Shown piece by piece: positions 1-8,396 of a stretch of 64,000 nt of DNA (the first letter of the stretch is position 1; the number at the start of each line of letters is the position of its first letter). A program made the translations under genes and the position numbers. The notes under the pieces were generated by a model. The model was not told the origin of the DNA and ran no database searches. It worked only from the letters and a program-made list of their open reading frames with translations. Origin of the DNA: Myxococcota bacterium (GTDB taxonomy: Bacteria > Myxococcota_A > UBA9160 > UBA4427); the NCBI GenBank assembly GCA_028278345.1, contig JANQEL010000090.1:1-64000 (forward strand), in the 5' to 3' direction.

Positions 1-51
1 GTCGTGGCCGGCATCGATCCCACCGACATGCAGAAGCAGGAAGTGGACTGA
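1..51 (+). CDS. 3' end of a truncated gene
   Basis: The first 17 codons read in frame 1 to a TGA and encode a short tail ending in DMQKQEVD. The gene begins outside the window. The tail is too short to identify, and it is the only frame-1 evidence, so this call rests on continuity to the edge and on the noncoding-looking stretch that follows. Confidence 0.45.
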   Translation, partial: VVAGIDPTDMQKQEVD

Positions 52-304
52 GAGCCGCACAGAAGGGGCGGGAAGCCTCAGCGCCCTGTCGTTCCGCTCG
101 GTTGCCGGGCGTCGTCACGCAGTGGGTTTCGTGCATCGAATTCGTCCGGGTGCCACGCTTCGATGTCAACTCGACGTCGTTCAGCGTATGCTTTCCCCTG
201 TGTCACCCGCGCCGCAAGCTCTTCGCAGCGGGTGGTTCACCCCCAAGACTCCACAGCGCTTGTATGGAGTTCATTGCGCAGTGGACGACGAAGGAGAGGG
301 CGCA
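52..304. other. intergenic region
   Basis: About 250 bases separate the truncated gene from the Cys-rich lipoprotein. Short open frames overlap here on both strands, but none has family-like sequence or a convincing ribosome-binding site. The only clear signal is the purine-rich AAGGAGAGG just upstream of the lipoprotein ATG. The lipoprotein promoter presumably lies here; I do not see a clear -35/-10 pair. Confidence 0.4.
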
Positions 305-631
305 ATGGCTTTGACGCGAACGATTCGATGGTTGCTGATGGCTCTTTTCGTCTTGGGTCTCGGCGTGGCGTGCGGTGGTTCGAGCAACGATCCCGAACGG
401 ACCGACTGCGAGAACTGGTGCAGGAACATCGAGGAGTGCGACGCGGGGGACGAGGACGATTGCCTCGATTCCTGCGACGACGACCCCGCTGACGCGACCA
501 TGGCGTGCCTCGATGCCTCGGCCGCTCTCGACGCATGCCTCGCCCGGCGCAACTGCGATTCGCTGCTCTTCGATCGGGGCTTCACCGCTTGTGCCGTCGA
601 GCTCGACGCGTTCAACGCCGAGTGTGACTAA
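305..631 (+). CDS. small cysteine-rich lipoprotein
   Basis: This 108-residue protein has an N-terminal positively charged stretch, a hydrophobic core and a lipobox (LGVAC) with Cys23 as the probable lipidated residue. The mature part is acidic and carries ten further cysteines, several spaced in pairs (CENWC, CLDSC), which suggests a disulfide-stabilised periplasmic or surface domain. The ATG is chosen because AAGGAGAGG lies a few bases upstream; a longer in-frame start at 122 would add a basic, non-signal-like leader and remove the signal peptide from the N-terminus. The family is not recognised; similar Cys-rich lipoproteins are common in Myxococcota. It stands alone, convergent with the next gene. 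Confidence 0.75.
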   Translation: MALTRTIRWLLMALFVLGLGVACGGSSNDPERTDCENWCRNIEECDAGDEDDCLDSCDDDPADATMACLDASAALDACLARRNCDSLLFDRGFTACAVELDAFNAECD

Positions 632-643
632 CGGGTCGCTCCA

Positions 644-1396
644 CTAGACCCAGCTCCTGACTTCCTCGGCACTCGGCCCGCCGGGTACGAGCATCACCAC
701 CGCCTCGTCCAGCCCCGCTTCGGCGTACTTGTCGAGCATTGCGCGGTGGGTTCCTCGCTCGGGTTCGGGGCCGAGGACGAGGGTCGTGACGATCGCCTCG
801 CCGCCATCGGCTTCTCGATAGCGGCCGAGGGCTTCGATGACTTCGTCGGGGGTGCGGTGCATGCCCGATGCGATCCAGCCGTCGAACTCCCGCGCCGCGC
901 GGGCGACGCCCTTGCCCCAGGTGCCGTAGTAGAGCGGCGGGCCGCCCTTGACGTTCGGCCACGGGCTGAGGTCGACGTCGTTTCGCTTTCCATCCTTCAG
1001 GAAATCGCGCAGGGCTTCGAGCTTCGTGCGGAAGTCGGCGAAGCGGGTGTCGTAGTCGCGTTCGAAGACGCCGAAATCTTTCGCGGTCGAGCCTGCTCCC
1101 ACGCCGATGCGAAGCCTCGGGCCGGTGAGCTGCATCAGGGTGAAGATCTTGTGGGCGAGTTCAGCGGCGCCGTAGAGGGGGAGTTGGAGAACGGCGGTGC
1201 CGAGAGGGATGCGCTCGGTGGCGACGGCGGCCGCAGCGAGGACCAGCAGCGGATCGGCGACCATCATGCCGCGCCCGGTGGCCTGCGGAACCCACAGGCT
1301 GTCGTAGCCCAACCCTTCGAGTTGCCTCGCCTGGGCCGCGAGCTCACCCGGTTGGGGTTCCGGGGTCATCAGGCCGAGCAGGGCGCCGAGCTTCAC
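644..1396 (-). CDS. LLM-class flavin-dependent oxidoreductase
   Basis: This 250-residue protein looks like a luciferase-like monooxygenase (TIM barrel, FMN or F420 dependent). Supporting features are the N-terminal strand/helix followed by GYDSLWVPQ, the ERIPLGTAV strand, the RLRIGVGAGS loop and the GTWGKG region. It is on the short side for the family (usually about 280-350 residues), but the barrel strands run in order, so I do not think it is broken. It starts with GTG inside the end of the upstream ABM gene (4-base GTGA overlap), so the two are probably translated together. The substrate cannot be read from sequence. Confidence 0.8.
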   Translation of the reverse strand: MKLGALLGLMTPEPQPGELAAQARQLEGLGYDSLWVPQATGRGMMVADPLLVLAAAAVATERIPLGTAVLQLPLYGAAELAHKIFTLMQLTGPRLRIGVGAGSTAKDFGVFERDYDTRFADFRTKLEALRDFLKDGKRNDVDLSPWPNVKGGPPLYYGTWGKGVARAAREFDGWIASGMHRTPDEVIEALGRYREADGGEAIVTTLVLGPEPERGTHRAMLDKYAEAGLDEAVVMLVPGGPSAEEVRSWV

Positions 1397-1746
1397 GCGT
1401 CTTCCATCTGCTTCTCGAAGACGCCAAAGCCGCGCGCCTTCGCGATGTCGGCGAGCGGGCCTTCGGGCGTGCCGAGAATCTCGAGCGTCTCGAGTTCGCG
1501 GCAGGCGTCGAGACGTTCGGTGAAGGGCTGATAGCTCTGGATGTGCGCGATCACCGCCGCGCTATCGGCGTAGCGCTCGATCACGACACAGCGCCCCGAA
1601 TCGCTCGAGAGGTTCCACTGATAACCGAGGGTGCCCGGCTCGTTCTCTCGCACGTGGACGAGGAGTTCTTCGAGCAGCGCCTCGAGTTCGGTCTGCTTGC
1701 CTTCGAGGATCTTCGACCGCGCGATCATCGTGATTCCTTTGCTCAT
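1393..1746 (-). CDS. antibiotic biosynthesis monooxygenase (ABM) domain protein
   Basis: The 117-residue protein has the ABM/EthD-like ferredoxin fold pattern: an N-terminal strand (MIARSKILEGK), a helix rich in Glu/Leu, then EPGTLGYQWN and CVVIERYADSAAVIAH. Members are small dimeric cofactor-free oxygenases or heme/quinone-modifying enzymes, and many act beside flavin oxidoreductases. Here it lies between mrp and the LLM oxidoreductase in a minus-strand operon, with the LLM gene overlapping its stop. A joint oxidative role is inference from this arrangement. The C-terminal 30 residues extend past the usual domain. Confidence 0.75.
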   Translation of the reverse strand: MSKGITMIARSKILEGKQTELEALLEELLVHVRENEPGTLGYQWNLSSDSGRCVVIERYADSAAVIAHIQSYQPFTERLDACRELETLEILGTPEGPLADIAKARGFGVFEKQMEDA

Positions 1747-1754
1747 GTCTTCCC

Positions 1755-2825
1755 CTATTTCGATTCGAGGACAGCCAGGGTCCGCGTCACCTGGCCCGCG
1801 AGCTTCTCGTAGGCATCCGCCACCGGTGAGCCCGGGTGACTCATCACGATCGGGCGGCCGAGGTCACCTTCTTCAACGACGGTCGGATCGATCGGGATCT
1901 CGCCGAGGAAGTCGATGCCGAGTTCGTCGGCGACGCGCTTTCCGCCACCTTCACCGAAGATGTAGTACTTGCGATCCGGAAGATCCGGCGGAACGAAATA
2001 CGACATGTTCTCCACGATGCCGAGTACCGGCACGTCGACCTTGCGGAACATCTCGAGCCCCTTGCGCGCATCGATCAGCGAGAGGTCGTTTGCCGTGGTG
2101 ACGATGACGGCACCCGAAAGCGGTGCGTTCTGGGTCAGGGTGAGGGCGGCATCGCCTGTACCCGGCGGCATGTCGACGATCAGGTAGTCGAGTTCTTCCC
2201 ACAGCACGTCGGTGAGGAACTGTCGGATCAGGCCGTGCACCATCGGACCGCGCCAGATCACCGGCGAGTCGTCGTCGGTGAAGTAGCCGATCGACATCAA
2301 CTTGAGCCCGAGGCCCTCCATCGGGAGGATCTTCTTGCCCTGGGTGCTGGGGCGACCGCCGGTACCGGTGAGCAGTGGGAGCGATGGTCCGTAGACGTCG
2401 CAATCCATTACCCCCACCCGCGCGCCGGCCTTGTGCAACGCGAGCGCGATGTTGATGGCCGCGGTGCTCTTGCCGACACCGCCCTTGCCCGAGGCGACGG
2501 CGATCACGCGCTGCACGCCGGGCAGCATGTTCTCGCGATCGGTCTCGACGGCACCGGGAGAGGGGCGGGCCTGTGCGGTCATCGTGACCGAGACGTCCTC
2601 GACACCGGCCAGGGCGCTCACGCGCGCATGCGCGTCGCGTTCGAATTCCTCCTTGATGGGGCAGGCCGGTGTGGTGAGTTCGATGTCGAAGGAGACGCGT
2701 GCGCCCTCGATCGCGACGTTCTTCACGAAGCCGAGGTCGACGATGCTCTTGCGAAAATCGGGGTCGACGATCGGACGCAGGGCGTCGAGAACCTGGGCTT
2801 CGGTGACGGATTCGGGCGGGGTCAT
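1755..2825 (-). CDS. mrp: Mrp/ApbC-type iron-sulfur carrier ATPase
   Basis: This 356-residue P-loop ATPase of the Mrp/NBP35 family assembles and transfers Fe-S clusters in the cytosol. Residues 5-85 form a MIP18 (DUF59) domain with the Cys in TTPACP. The deviant Walker A GKGGVGKST lies near residue 112, followed by DCDVYGPS, and VDMPPGTGD supplies the switch region. The segment that usually carries a CPxC cluster-binding pair reads NMSYFVPPDLPDRKYYIFG here, with no cysteine; cysteine-free forms are known in other phyla. It is the first gene of the minus-strand operon with the ABM and LLM genes (8-base gap to ABM). Confidence 0.93.
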   Translation of the reverse strand: MTPPESVTEAQVLDALRPIVDPDFRKSIVDLGFVKNVAIEGARVSFDIELTTPACPIKEEFERDAHARVSALAGVEDVSVTMTAQARPSPGAVETDRENMLPGVQRVIAVASGKGGVGKSTAAINIALALHKAGARVGVMDCDVYGPSLPLLTGTGGRPSTQGKKILPMEGLGLKLMSIGYFTDDDSPVIWRGPMVHGLIRQFLTDVLWEELDYLIVDMPPGTGDAALTLTQNAPLSGAVIVTTANDLSLIDARKGLEMFRKVDVPVLGIVENMSYFVPPDLPDRKYYIFGEGGGKRVADELGIDFLGEIPIDPTVVEEGDLGRPIVMSHPGSPVADAYEKLAGQVTRTLAVLESK

Positions 2826-2955
2826 GGGTGTTCCTCGAGGAAGGCGCGAAGGGTCGCGCAGCTTAGCGAAAGCGGGGCCCGCGAGGACGCGCAGGCGTTG
2901 CGCGCGGGCAGCGGTTAGGATCGCGGCGCCTCTGCCGCCAGGAGACCCGCCCGCG

Positions 2956-3864
2956 ATGCACGAACTCGACGAAGCCCTCGAACGTTTCTTCGAGACCGAT
3001 TGTGTCTACGCGGACGGCGAGCCCAATTACGGCCCGATGGCGGCCTCGGCCCTCGAAGCGCTGGGCCACGGGGCGCTCACGACCGGCCTGCTCGACATCT
3101 ACGTGCCGCGGCTTCCCGACTTCGAGCGCGGCGCTCCCCTGGCCCGTGACGAGTGGCGGCACCATGCAGCCGACCCGGGAACCGCCCCCGCGCTGATCGC
3201 TGCGCTCGAGCGCGAACTCACGGAGGGAGACTGGTCGACTCTCGTCGCTGTGATCGTTGCGCTCCGCCTCGAGGTCGAAGACGTTCCCGGCCCCGATCCC
3301 CACGCGATCGTACGGCTGGGCTACGCGATACAGAACCTCGAACGGAGGTTCTCGAGCACCCGGCTGTGCGAGCTCGCCTACGCACTGGGATTCGTGCTCG
3401 CGAGTCGTCGCGAGGCGGATCCCCCGCCGTCGCCGCCCTCGACGGGCACGCCTGCCGAACGCCTCACCGCCGCGAGCGTGGCCGGCGCCGAGCACTACCT
3501 CGCGAACCCGGAGGATCGCCGCAGCGCCTCCCTGGGCGTGATCCTGCCGGCCGCCCTGCGCGTCATCCTTCCCCATCTCGAACCCGATTCGGAGGGGAGC
3601 GTGCTCGACGCCCTGCTTCCCGCAAAGGTCGCCCCCGATGCTGCCGATCCAACGAGAACGGAAGAGGACATCGAGGTGCTGCGCTGCGCCGAGGACCTGC
3701 GCGAGATCCGGTACCGTGCGGCGTGCTCGGTACAGGAACACGCGATCGTGATGGCCGAGAGCTGTTTGCGTGAAGCCGCGTTCTCGCCGAATTCGAAACT
3801 GCAACTGGCTGCGGCCGACGCCGCACTGCGACTCAGCCCACCCGGCTATCGCGAGTGGCGCTGA
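2956..3864 (+). CDS. questin oxidase-like protein
   Basis: This 302-residue protein opens with LDEALERFFETD and NYGPMAASALEALG, which match the start of the questin oxidase / DUF4243 family (Baeyer-Villiger-type oxidation of anthraquinones in fungi, uncharacterised in most bacteria). The rest is alpha-helical, with an EHYLANPEDRRSASLGVILPAALR segment where the family has a substrate-facing histidine region. ATG 2956 is the first start consistent with that alignment; the frame stays open upstream by chance, antisense to mrp. It begins the plus-strand group with LAB_N, lspA and HPt genes. The actual substrate is unknown. Confidence 0.6.
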   Translation: MHELDEALERFFETDCVYADGEPNYGPMAASALEALGHGALTTGLLDIYVPRLPDFERGAPLARDEWRHHAADPGTAPALIAALERELTEGDWSTLVAVIVALRLEVEDVPGPDPHAIVRLGYAIQNLERRFSSTRLCELAYALGFVLASRREADPPPSPPSTGTPAERLTAASVAGAEHYLANPEDRRSASLGVILPAALRVILPHLEPDSEGSVLDALLPAKVAPDAADPTRTEEDIEVLRCAEDLREIRYRAACSVQEHAIVMAESCLREAAFSPNSKLQLAAADAALRLSPPGYREWR

Positions 3865-3887
3865 ACCAACGAGAGATGGGGGAATCG

Positions 3888-4166
3888 ATGCTGGACTGGA
3901 GTGACTCGACCTTCTGGCTGGCCTTCGGACTTCTCGGCAACGCGACCTTCGCTTCGCGCTTCTTCGTGCAGTGGGTTGCCAGTGAGCGGGCGGGCGAGAG
4001 CACGATCCCTACGGCCTTCTGGTACCTCAGCATCGTGGGGTCCCTGGTGCTCCTCATCTACGCGATCCATCTCGAGAACATCGTCTTCACTCTCGCGTAC
4101 CTGCCCAACACCGCGATCTACATCCGCAACCTCGTGTTGATTCGCGAGCCCGCGGATGGGGTGTGA
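3888..4166 (+). CDS. LAB_N domain membrane protein
   Basis: This small protein (92 residues from this start) matches the stand-alone LAB_N domain, named for the N-terminal region of some lipid-A-disaccharide synthases. Diagnostic parts are FASRFFVQWVASER, TAFWYLSIVGS and AIYIRNLVLI. It has about three transmembrane helices. Stand-alone copies usually accompany lipid A or undecaprenyl-phosphate sugar genes, and the domain's role is not established. ATG 3888 is preferred because GGGGGAA lies just upstream; ATG 3876 and a GTG at 3855 inside the preceding gene are alternatives. It is followed 15 bases later by lspA, another envelope gene. Confidence 0.85.
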   Translation: MLDWSDSTFWLAFGLLGNATFASRFFVQWVASERAGESTIPTAFWYLSIVGSLVLLIYAIHLENIVFTLAYLPNTAIYIRNLVLIREPADGV

Positions 4167-4181
4167 TAGGCTCGCGCGATC

Positions 4182-4715
4182 ATGAGTACGAAGACCTTCG
4201 CGTTCGTTCTTTCGGTGCTGGTCGTGTTCCCCCTCGACCAGGGCACGAAGTACTGGATCGTTTCGAAGCTCGCCTATGCCCAGCGCATCGAGGTGATCCC
4301 CGGGCTCTTCGATCTCACCCACGTGCGCAACGGCGGCGGCGCCTTCAGCTTCCTGGCCGACGCACCCCTCGAGCAGCGCCTGATCTTCTTCATCGGGACG
4401 ACGATCCTGGCCATCGTCCTGCTGCTCGTCTTCTACGCCAAGCTGCGCGATGACGAGGTGCTCTCGGCCACGGCCCTCGGCGTCGTGCTCGGCGGGGCGC
4501 TGGGCAACCTCACCGATCGCATTCGCTACGGCGAGGTGGTCGACTTTCTCGACGTCCACCTCTGGGGTGGATACACCTGGCCCACCTTCAACGTCGCCGA
4601 CTCGGCGATCGTGACGGGGGTGGCGCTGTTGATCCTCGAGGTTTTCCTCGGCGACGAAGAGGCGGCGGACGAACCCGACGAGCCCGGCAAGGCCAGCGCG
4701 GCCCAGGGTGGCTGA
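4182..4715 (+). CDS. lspA: lipoprotein signal peptidase (signal peptidase II)
   Basis: LspA is the inner-membrane aspartic protease that removes signal peptides from prolipoproteins after lipidation. The 177-residue protein has four hydrophobic segments and the family motifs: PLDQGTKYW near the N-terminus, VRNGGGAF, then GNLTDRIRYGEVVDF and FNVADS, the last two carrying the catalytic aspartates. The C-terminal tail is an acidic soluble extension (DEEAADEPDEPG) beyond the usual end. Its job fits the many lipoproteins encoded in this window. It follows the LAB_N gene closely and is probably co-transcribed. Confidence 0.96.
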   Translation: MSTKTFAFVLSVLVVFPLDQGTKYWIVSKLAYAQRIEVIPGLFDLTHVRNGGGAFSFLADAPLEQRLIFFIGTTILAIVLLLVFYAKLRDDEVLSATALGVVLGGALGNLTDRIRYGEVVDFLDVHLWGGYTWPTFNVADSAIVTGVALLILEVFLGDEEAADEPDEPGKASAAQGG

Positions 4716-4800
4716 ATCTGCCTCAGGGGTTCTCCGGGGGCACTGCGATCGTCGATCTTGTGGTGTTTAGTCGGCGACGACTTCGGTCGAAACGACTTGC

Positions 4801-5175
4801 ATGTCCGACGCCGAATCCTCACCCATCGACGCCAAAGCCTGGTCGAGCCTGGAAACCATCGCCGATGGCGATGCCGAGTTCATGGTGAGCTTGATCGAGC
4901 AGTATCTGGAAGACAGCGCGCTGTTGATCTCCCAGATGGCTCCCTCCCTCGCCGAGAACAGCGCCGAAGGTCTCGAACGCTCGACCCATACGCTCAAGAG
5001 CGCGAGTGCGAACCTCGGTGCGATGGTGCTGACGCGCCTGTGTGAAGAGCTCTGTGCGATCGCGCGCAGCGGTTCGCTGGACGACGCCCATCCCCTCGTG
5101 CCGAAGGCCGAAGCCGAGTACGAACGCGCGAAGGCCGAACTCGAAGCGCGACTCGAGAAGCTCGGCGCCGCGTAG
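4801..5175 (+). CDS. histidine phosphotransfer (HPt) domain protein
   Basis: This 124-residue single-domain HPt protein is an all-helical phosphorelay intermediate between a hybrid kinase and a response regulator. The phosphorylated histidine is His63 within THTLKSASANLGA, which is the canonical HPt signature. The N-terminal helices contain GDAEFMVSLIEQYLED, also typical. No hybrid kinase is adjacent, so its partner lies elsewhere. It ends the plus-strand group 9 bases from the convergent end of the acetoacetyl-CoA synthetase gene. The 85-base gap before it may hold its own promoter. Confidence 0.88.
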   Translation: MSDAESSPIDAKAWSSLETIADGDAEFMVSLIEQYLEDSALLISQMAPSLAENSAEGLERSTHTLKSASANLGAMVLTRLCEELCAIARSGSLDDAHPLVPKAEAEYERAKAELEARLEKLGAA

Positions 5176-5184
5176 CGCTCGCGA

Positions 5185-7131
5185 TCAATCGACGAGTTCT
5201 TCGCGATCGCGGAAGTGTTCGAGGGCCTCGGGGTTGGCGAGGGCGCCCACGTTCTTGACCGGCCGCCCGTGGACGACGTCGGCGACGGCGAGTTCGGTGA
5301 TCTTGCCGCTGCGGGTGCGAGGAATGTCGGATACCTGCGCGATCCGGGCGGGGACGTGTCGCGGACTCGCGTGCTCGCGCACCACCTTGCGGATCGCCGC
5401 ACGTCCTTCCTCGTCGAGGTTCTCGCCCTCGCGCAGGCGGACGAAGAGCACGACGCGCACGTCGCCTTCCCAGGCCTGGCCGATCGCGATCGATTCGACC
5501 ACCCAGTCGAGGCGCTCGACCTGGCGGTAGATCTCGGCGGTGCCGATGCGTACGCCGCCGGGGTTCAGTACCGCGTCGGCGCGCCCCGAGATCACGAAGC
5601 CGCCGTGTTCACCCCGGCGGATCCAGTCGCCATGGCACCAGACACCCTCGAAGCGGTCGAAGTAGGCGGCGTGATAACGGCGACCATCCTCGTCACCCCA
5701 GAACAGGACGGGACGCGACGGGAAGGGGCGCGTGCAGACGAGTTCGCCTTCGCCTTCGGCCAACGGTCGGCCATCGTCGTCGAAGACCTCGACCGCCATG
5801 CCGAGCCCCGGGGCCTGGATCTCGCCTCGATGCACGGGCAGCGCGGGGTGGCCCAGCACGAAGCAGGAGACGATGTCGGTGCCGCCGGCGATCGATGCGA
5901 GCTGGACGTCGGCCTTCACCGAGTCGTAGACGTAGTCGAAGCCTTCGGGGGAGAGCGGTGAGCCCGTCGAGAGGATCGTGCGCAGGCTCGCGAAGTCGCT
6001 GGCGTCGCCGGGGCGCAGCCCCTCCTTGGCGACCGCATCGATCCATTTCGCCGACACCCCGAAGATGGCGAGGGATTCGCCGTCGATCAGCTCGAAGAGT
6101 CGCTCGGGGCCCGGATGGAAGGGCGATCCGTCGTAGAGCACGAGGGTGGCTTCGCTCGCGAGGGCGCTGACGAGCCAGTTCCACATCATCCAACCGCAGG
6201 TCGTGAAATAGAAGACGTGATCCCCGGGACGGATGTCGGCGTGCAGGCGGTGTTCCTTCAGGTGTTGCAACAGCGTGCCGCCGGCGCCGTGCACGATGCA
6301 CTTCGGCTTTCCCGTCGTGCCCGACGAATAGAGGATGGCGATCGGATGCTCGAAGGGAAGACGCGCGAACTCGAGGGGGGCGTCGGAGCGGCTCGAGGTG
6401 AGTTCCTCGAAGCGATGCGCATCGCCCGGGCGCGCTGTGGCCGCCGGCTCGGCGAGCCCCCGCACGACGATCAGCTGCTCGACGCTCGGAAGCGCCGCGC
6501 GAATCTCGCCCACCCGCTCGATCGGCGTGAAGACCCTGCCCCCGTACGCGTAGGCGTCGACGCAGATCAGGATCTTCGGCTCGATCTGTCCGAAGCGGTC
6601 GGCGATGCCCTCGACGCCGAAGTCGGGGGAACAGGACGACCAGATCGCGCCGAGGCTCGTGGTCGCCAACATGCCCACCACGGCTTCGGGAGTGTTGGAG
6701 ACGACGGCGGCGACGCGATCGCCCGGTACGACTCCGTGCTCGCGTAGCCATGCCGCCAGGCTCGCGACCTGGCGGCGGAGTTCGTCGAAGCGCACTTCGC
6801 GGCGCAGCTCCTGTTCGTCGATCGAAATGATCGCGACGCTGTCATCTTCGCGGCGCAACAGGTTCTCGGCGAAGTTCAGCCTCGCCTCGGGAAACCACTG
6901 GCAGGTACGGATGTCATCGCCGATGCGTGCGGGCTCTCCCGGCCCGTCGCCGATCACCCCGCAGAACGCCCAGACGGCGCGCCAGAAGTCGTCGCTCTGG
7001 TCGATCGACCAGCGGTGGAACTCCGCTGGAGACGCACCGGCCGGGGCACCGCGATGCTCTGCCGCGAAGCGTTCGAACGCGCGCATGTTCGACGCCTCGA
7101 TGCGACTCTCGCTGGGGCTCCACTTCATCAT
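5185..7131 (-). CDS. aacS: acetoacetyl-CoA synthetase
   Basis: This ANL-superfamily ligase (648 residues from this start) activates acetoacetate with ATP and CoA. Features in order: N-terminal FHRWSIDQSDDFWRAVWAF (acetyl/acetoacetyl-CoA synthetase N-domain), adenylation motif LYSSGTTGKPKCIVHG, GWMMWNW typical of acetoacetyl-CoA synthetases, GVWCHGDWIR, and the C-terminal catalytic Lys in TRSGKITE. Its length matches the family. The frame is open upstream, but the ATGATG at 7131/7128 overlaps the stop of the CNT transporter gene, which fixes the start. It is the last gene of the ntrB-ntrC-thiE-CNT operon. A role in ketone body or polyhydroxybutyrate turnover is inferred. Confidence 0.92.
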   Translation of the reverse strand: MMKWSPSESRIEASNMRAFERFAAEHRGAPAGASPAEFHRWSIDQSDDFWRAVWAFCGVIGDGPGEPARIGDDIRTCQWFPEARLNFAENLLRREDDSVAIISIDEQELRREVRFDELRRQVASLAAWLREHGVVPGDRVAAVVSNTPEAVVGMLATTSLGAIWSSCSPDFGVEGIADRFGQIEPKILICVDAYAYGGRVFTPIERVGEIRAALPSVEQLIVVRGLAEPAATARPGDAHRFEELTSSRSDAPLEFARLPFEHPIAILYSSGTTGKPKCIVHGAGGTLLQHLKEHRLHADIRPGDHVFYFTTCGWMMWNWLVSALASEATLVLYDGSPFHPGPERLFELIDGESLAIFGVSAKWIDAVAKEGLRPGDASDFASLRTILSTGSPLSPEGFDYVYDSVKADVQLASIAGGTDIVSCFVLGHPALPVHRGEIQAPGLGMAVEVFDDDGRPLAEGEGELVCTRPFPSRPVLFWGDEDGRRYHAAYFDRFEGVWCHGDWIRRGEHGGFVISGRADAVLNPGGVRIGTAEIYRQVERLDWVVESIAIGQAWEGDVRVVLFVRLREGENLDEEGRAAIRKVVREHASPRHVPARIAQVSDIPRTRSGKITELAVADVVHGRPVKNVGALANPEALEHFRDREELVD

Positions 7132-8396
7132 GGCGAGGTGTAGAAGACACCGACGACGCAGGCCGTCATGAAGGTGGTGAGGGTTCCCGAAACGATCGAA
7201 CGGATGCCGAGTCGGGCGCACTCCTGTCGGCGTTCCGGGGCGATGCCTTCGATGCCGCCGAGCAGGATCGCCAGCGAGCCGAAGTTCGCGAAACCACAGA
7301 GCGCATACGACGCGATCACTACCGAGCGCGGTTGCAGGCTGTCCCCGGCCGCGATCTCACCGAGTTGGTGATAGGCGACGAACTCGTTGAGCACGGTCTT
7401 GATGCCGAGCAGCGAACCGATGGTGCTCGCATCTTCGGGGGCGATGCCGAGAAGGATCGCGAACGGCATCATCAACGTGCCCAGGACGCCCTGCAGAGAC
7501 AGGTCTTCGGCACCGAACAATCCGCCCAGGCCCCCCATCACGTCGTTGGCGAGTTCGAGCAGCGCGTAGAAGGCGATCAGCAGCGCGCCGACGTAGGCCG
7601 CGAGACGAAGCCCCCCGATCGCCCCGTTTGCTGCGGCGTCGATCACGTTGCTGGCCCGCGTCGTCTGCCCTTCGAGGGAGGCGGCCGCGCTCGCGCCGTC
7701 GGCCGTCGCCGGGGTCTCGCGTTCGGGCAACATGATCTTCGCGATCAGCAGTCCCGCCGGCGCCGAGAGCAGGCTCGCGGTGACGAGGTGTCCGGCGTAC
7801 TCCGCGCTCCCGAGGAACTGCACGTAGACGATCAGCACCGAGCCCGACACCGTCGCCATGCCGAGGGTCATCAGCGCGAAGACCTCGCTGTGGGTCATGC
7901 GCGGGAGATAGGGCTTGATCACGAGCGCGCTCTCCACCATGCCGACGAAGACGTTCGCCACCGCGGCCAGCGCTTCGGCGCCCGAGACGTTCATCGTGCG
8001 CGAGAGCGCCCACGCAAAGGCGTTCACGACACGCTGCACGAGGCCGAGGTGGTAGAGCACGGAGATCAGGCTGCCCATGAAGATGATCACCGGCAGCACG
8101 TTCAGCGCGAAGGAAGCGCCCGTATCCATCAAGCCGCCGAAGACGAAGCGCGCTCCCGCCTCCGAGTAGATCAGCAGACGATTGACGAGATCGTTCACCC
8201 CCACGAAGAAGGCGCGACCGAAGGGCGTCGCGAGCAGGAGCAACGCGAGGGCGAGCTGCAGGCCGACGCCCCAGCCGACCAGCGGCCACGGGATGGCGCG
8301 GCGGTCGCGCGATAGCGCCACGGCGATCGCGATCATGACGAAGAAGCCGAGAGCGGAGAGCGCGCGCAGGCCGGGTTCGCTCACGCCGAACTCCAC
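7128..8396 (-). CDS. NupC/CNT-family nucleoside transporter
   Basis: This 422-residue multispanning membrane protein is a concentrative nucleoside transporter. Family landmarks are LNVLPVIIFMGSLISVLYHLG, the VFVGMVESALVIKP loop (nucleoside/ion site), MTHSEVFALMTLGMATVSGSVL and NEFVAYHQLG, with CGFANFGSLAILLGG near the C-terminus. It begins with GTG within the end of thiE (16-base overlap) and its stop overlaps the start of the acetoacetyl-CoA synthetase gene. The nucleoside range and coupling ion (Na+ or H+) cannot be told from sequence. Its placement downstream of ntrBC hints at nitrogen scavenging, which is inference. Confidence 0.92.
   Translation of the reverse strand: MEFGVSEPGLRALSALGFFVMIAIAVALSRDRRAIPWPLVGWGVGLQLALALLLLATPFGRAFFVGVNDLVNRLLIYSEAGARFVFGGLMDTGASFALNVLPVIIFMGSLISVLYHLGLVQRVVNAFAWALSRTMNVSGAEALAAVANVFVGMVESALVIKPYLPRMTHSEVFALMTLGMATVSGSVLIVYVQFLGSAEYAGHLVTASLLSAPAGLLIAKIMLPERETPATADGASAAASLEGQTTRASNVIDAAANGAIGGLRLAAYVGALLIAFYALLELANDVMGGLGGLFGAEDLSLQGVLGTLMMPFAILLGIAPEDASTIGSLLGIKTVLNEFVAYHQLGEIAAGDSLQPRSVVIASYALCGFANFGSLAILLGGIEGIAPERRQECARLGIRSIVSGTLTTFMTACVVGVFYTSP

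Noticed and set aside
644-1396. Frameshifted or truncated LLM oxidoreductase
   Set aside because: It is short, but N-terminal and C-terminal family segments are in one frame and the overlap with the upstream gene is intact.
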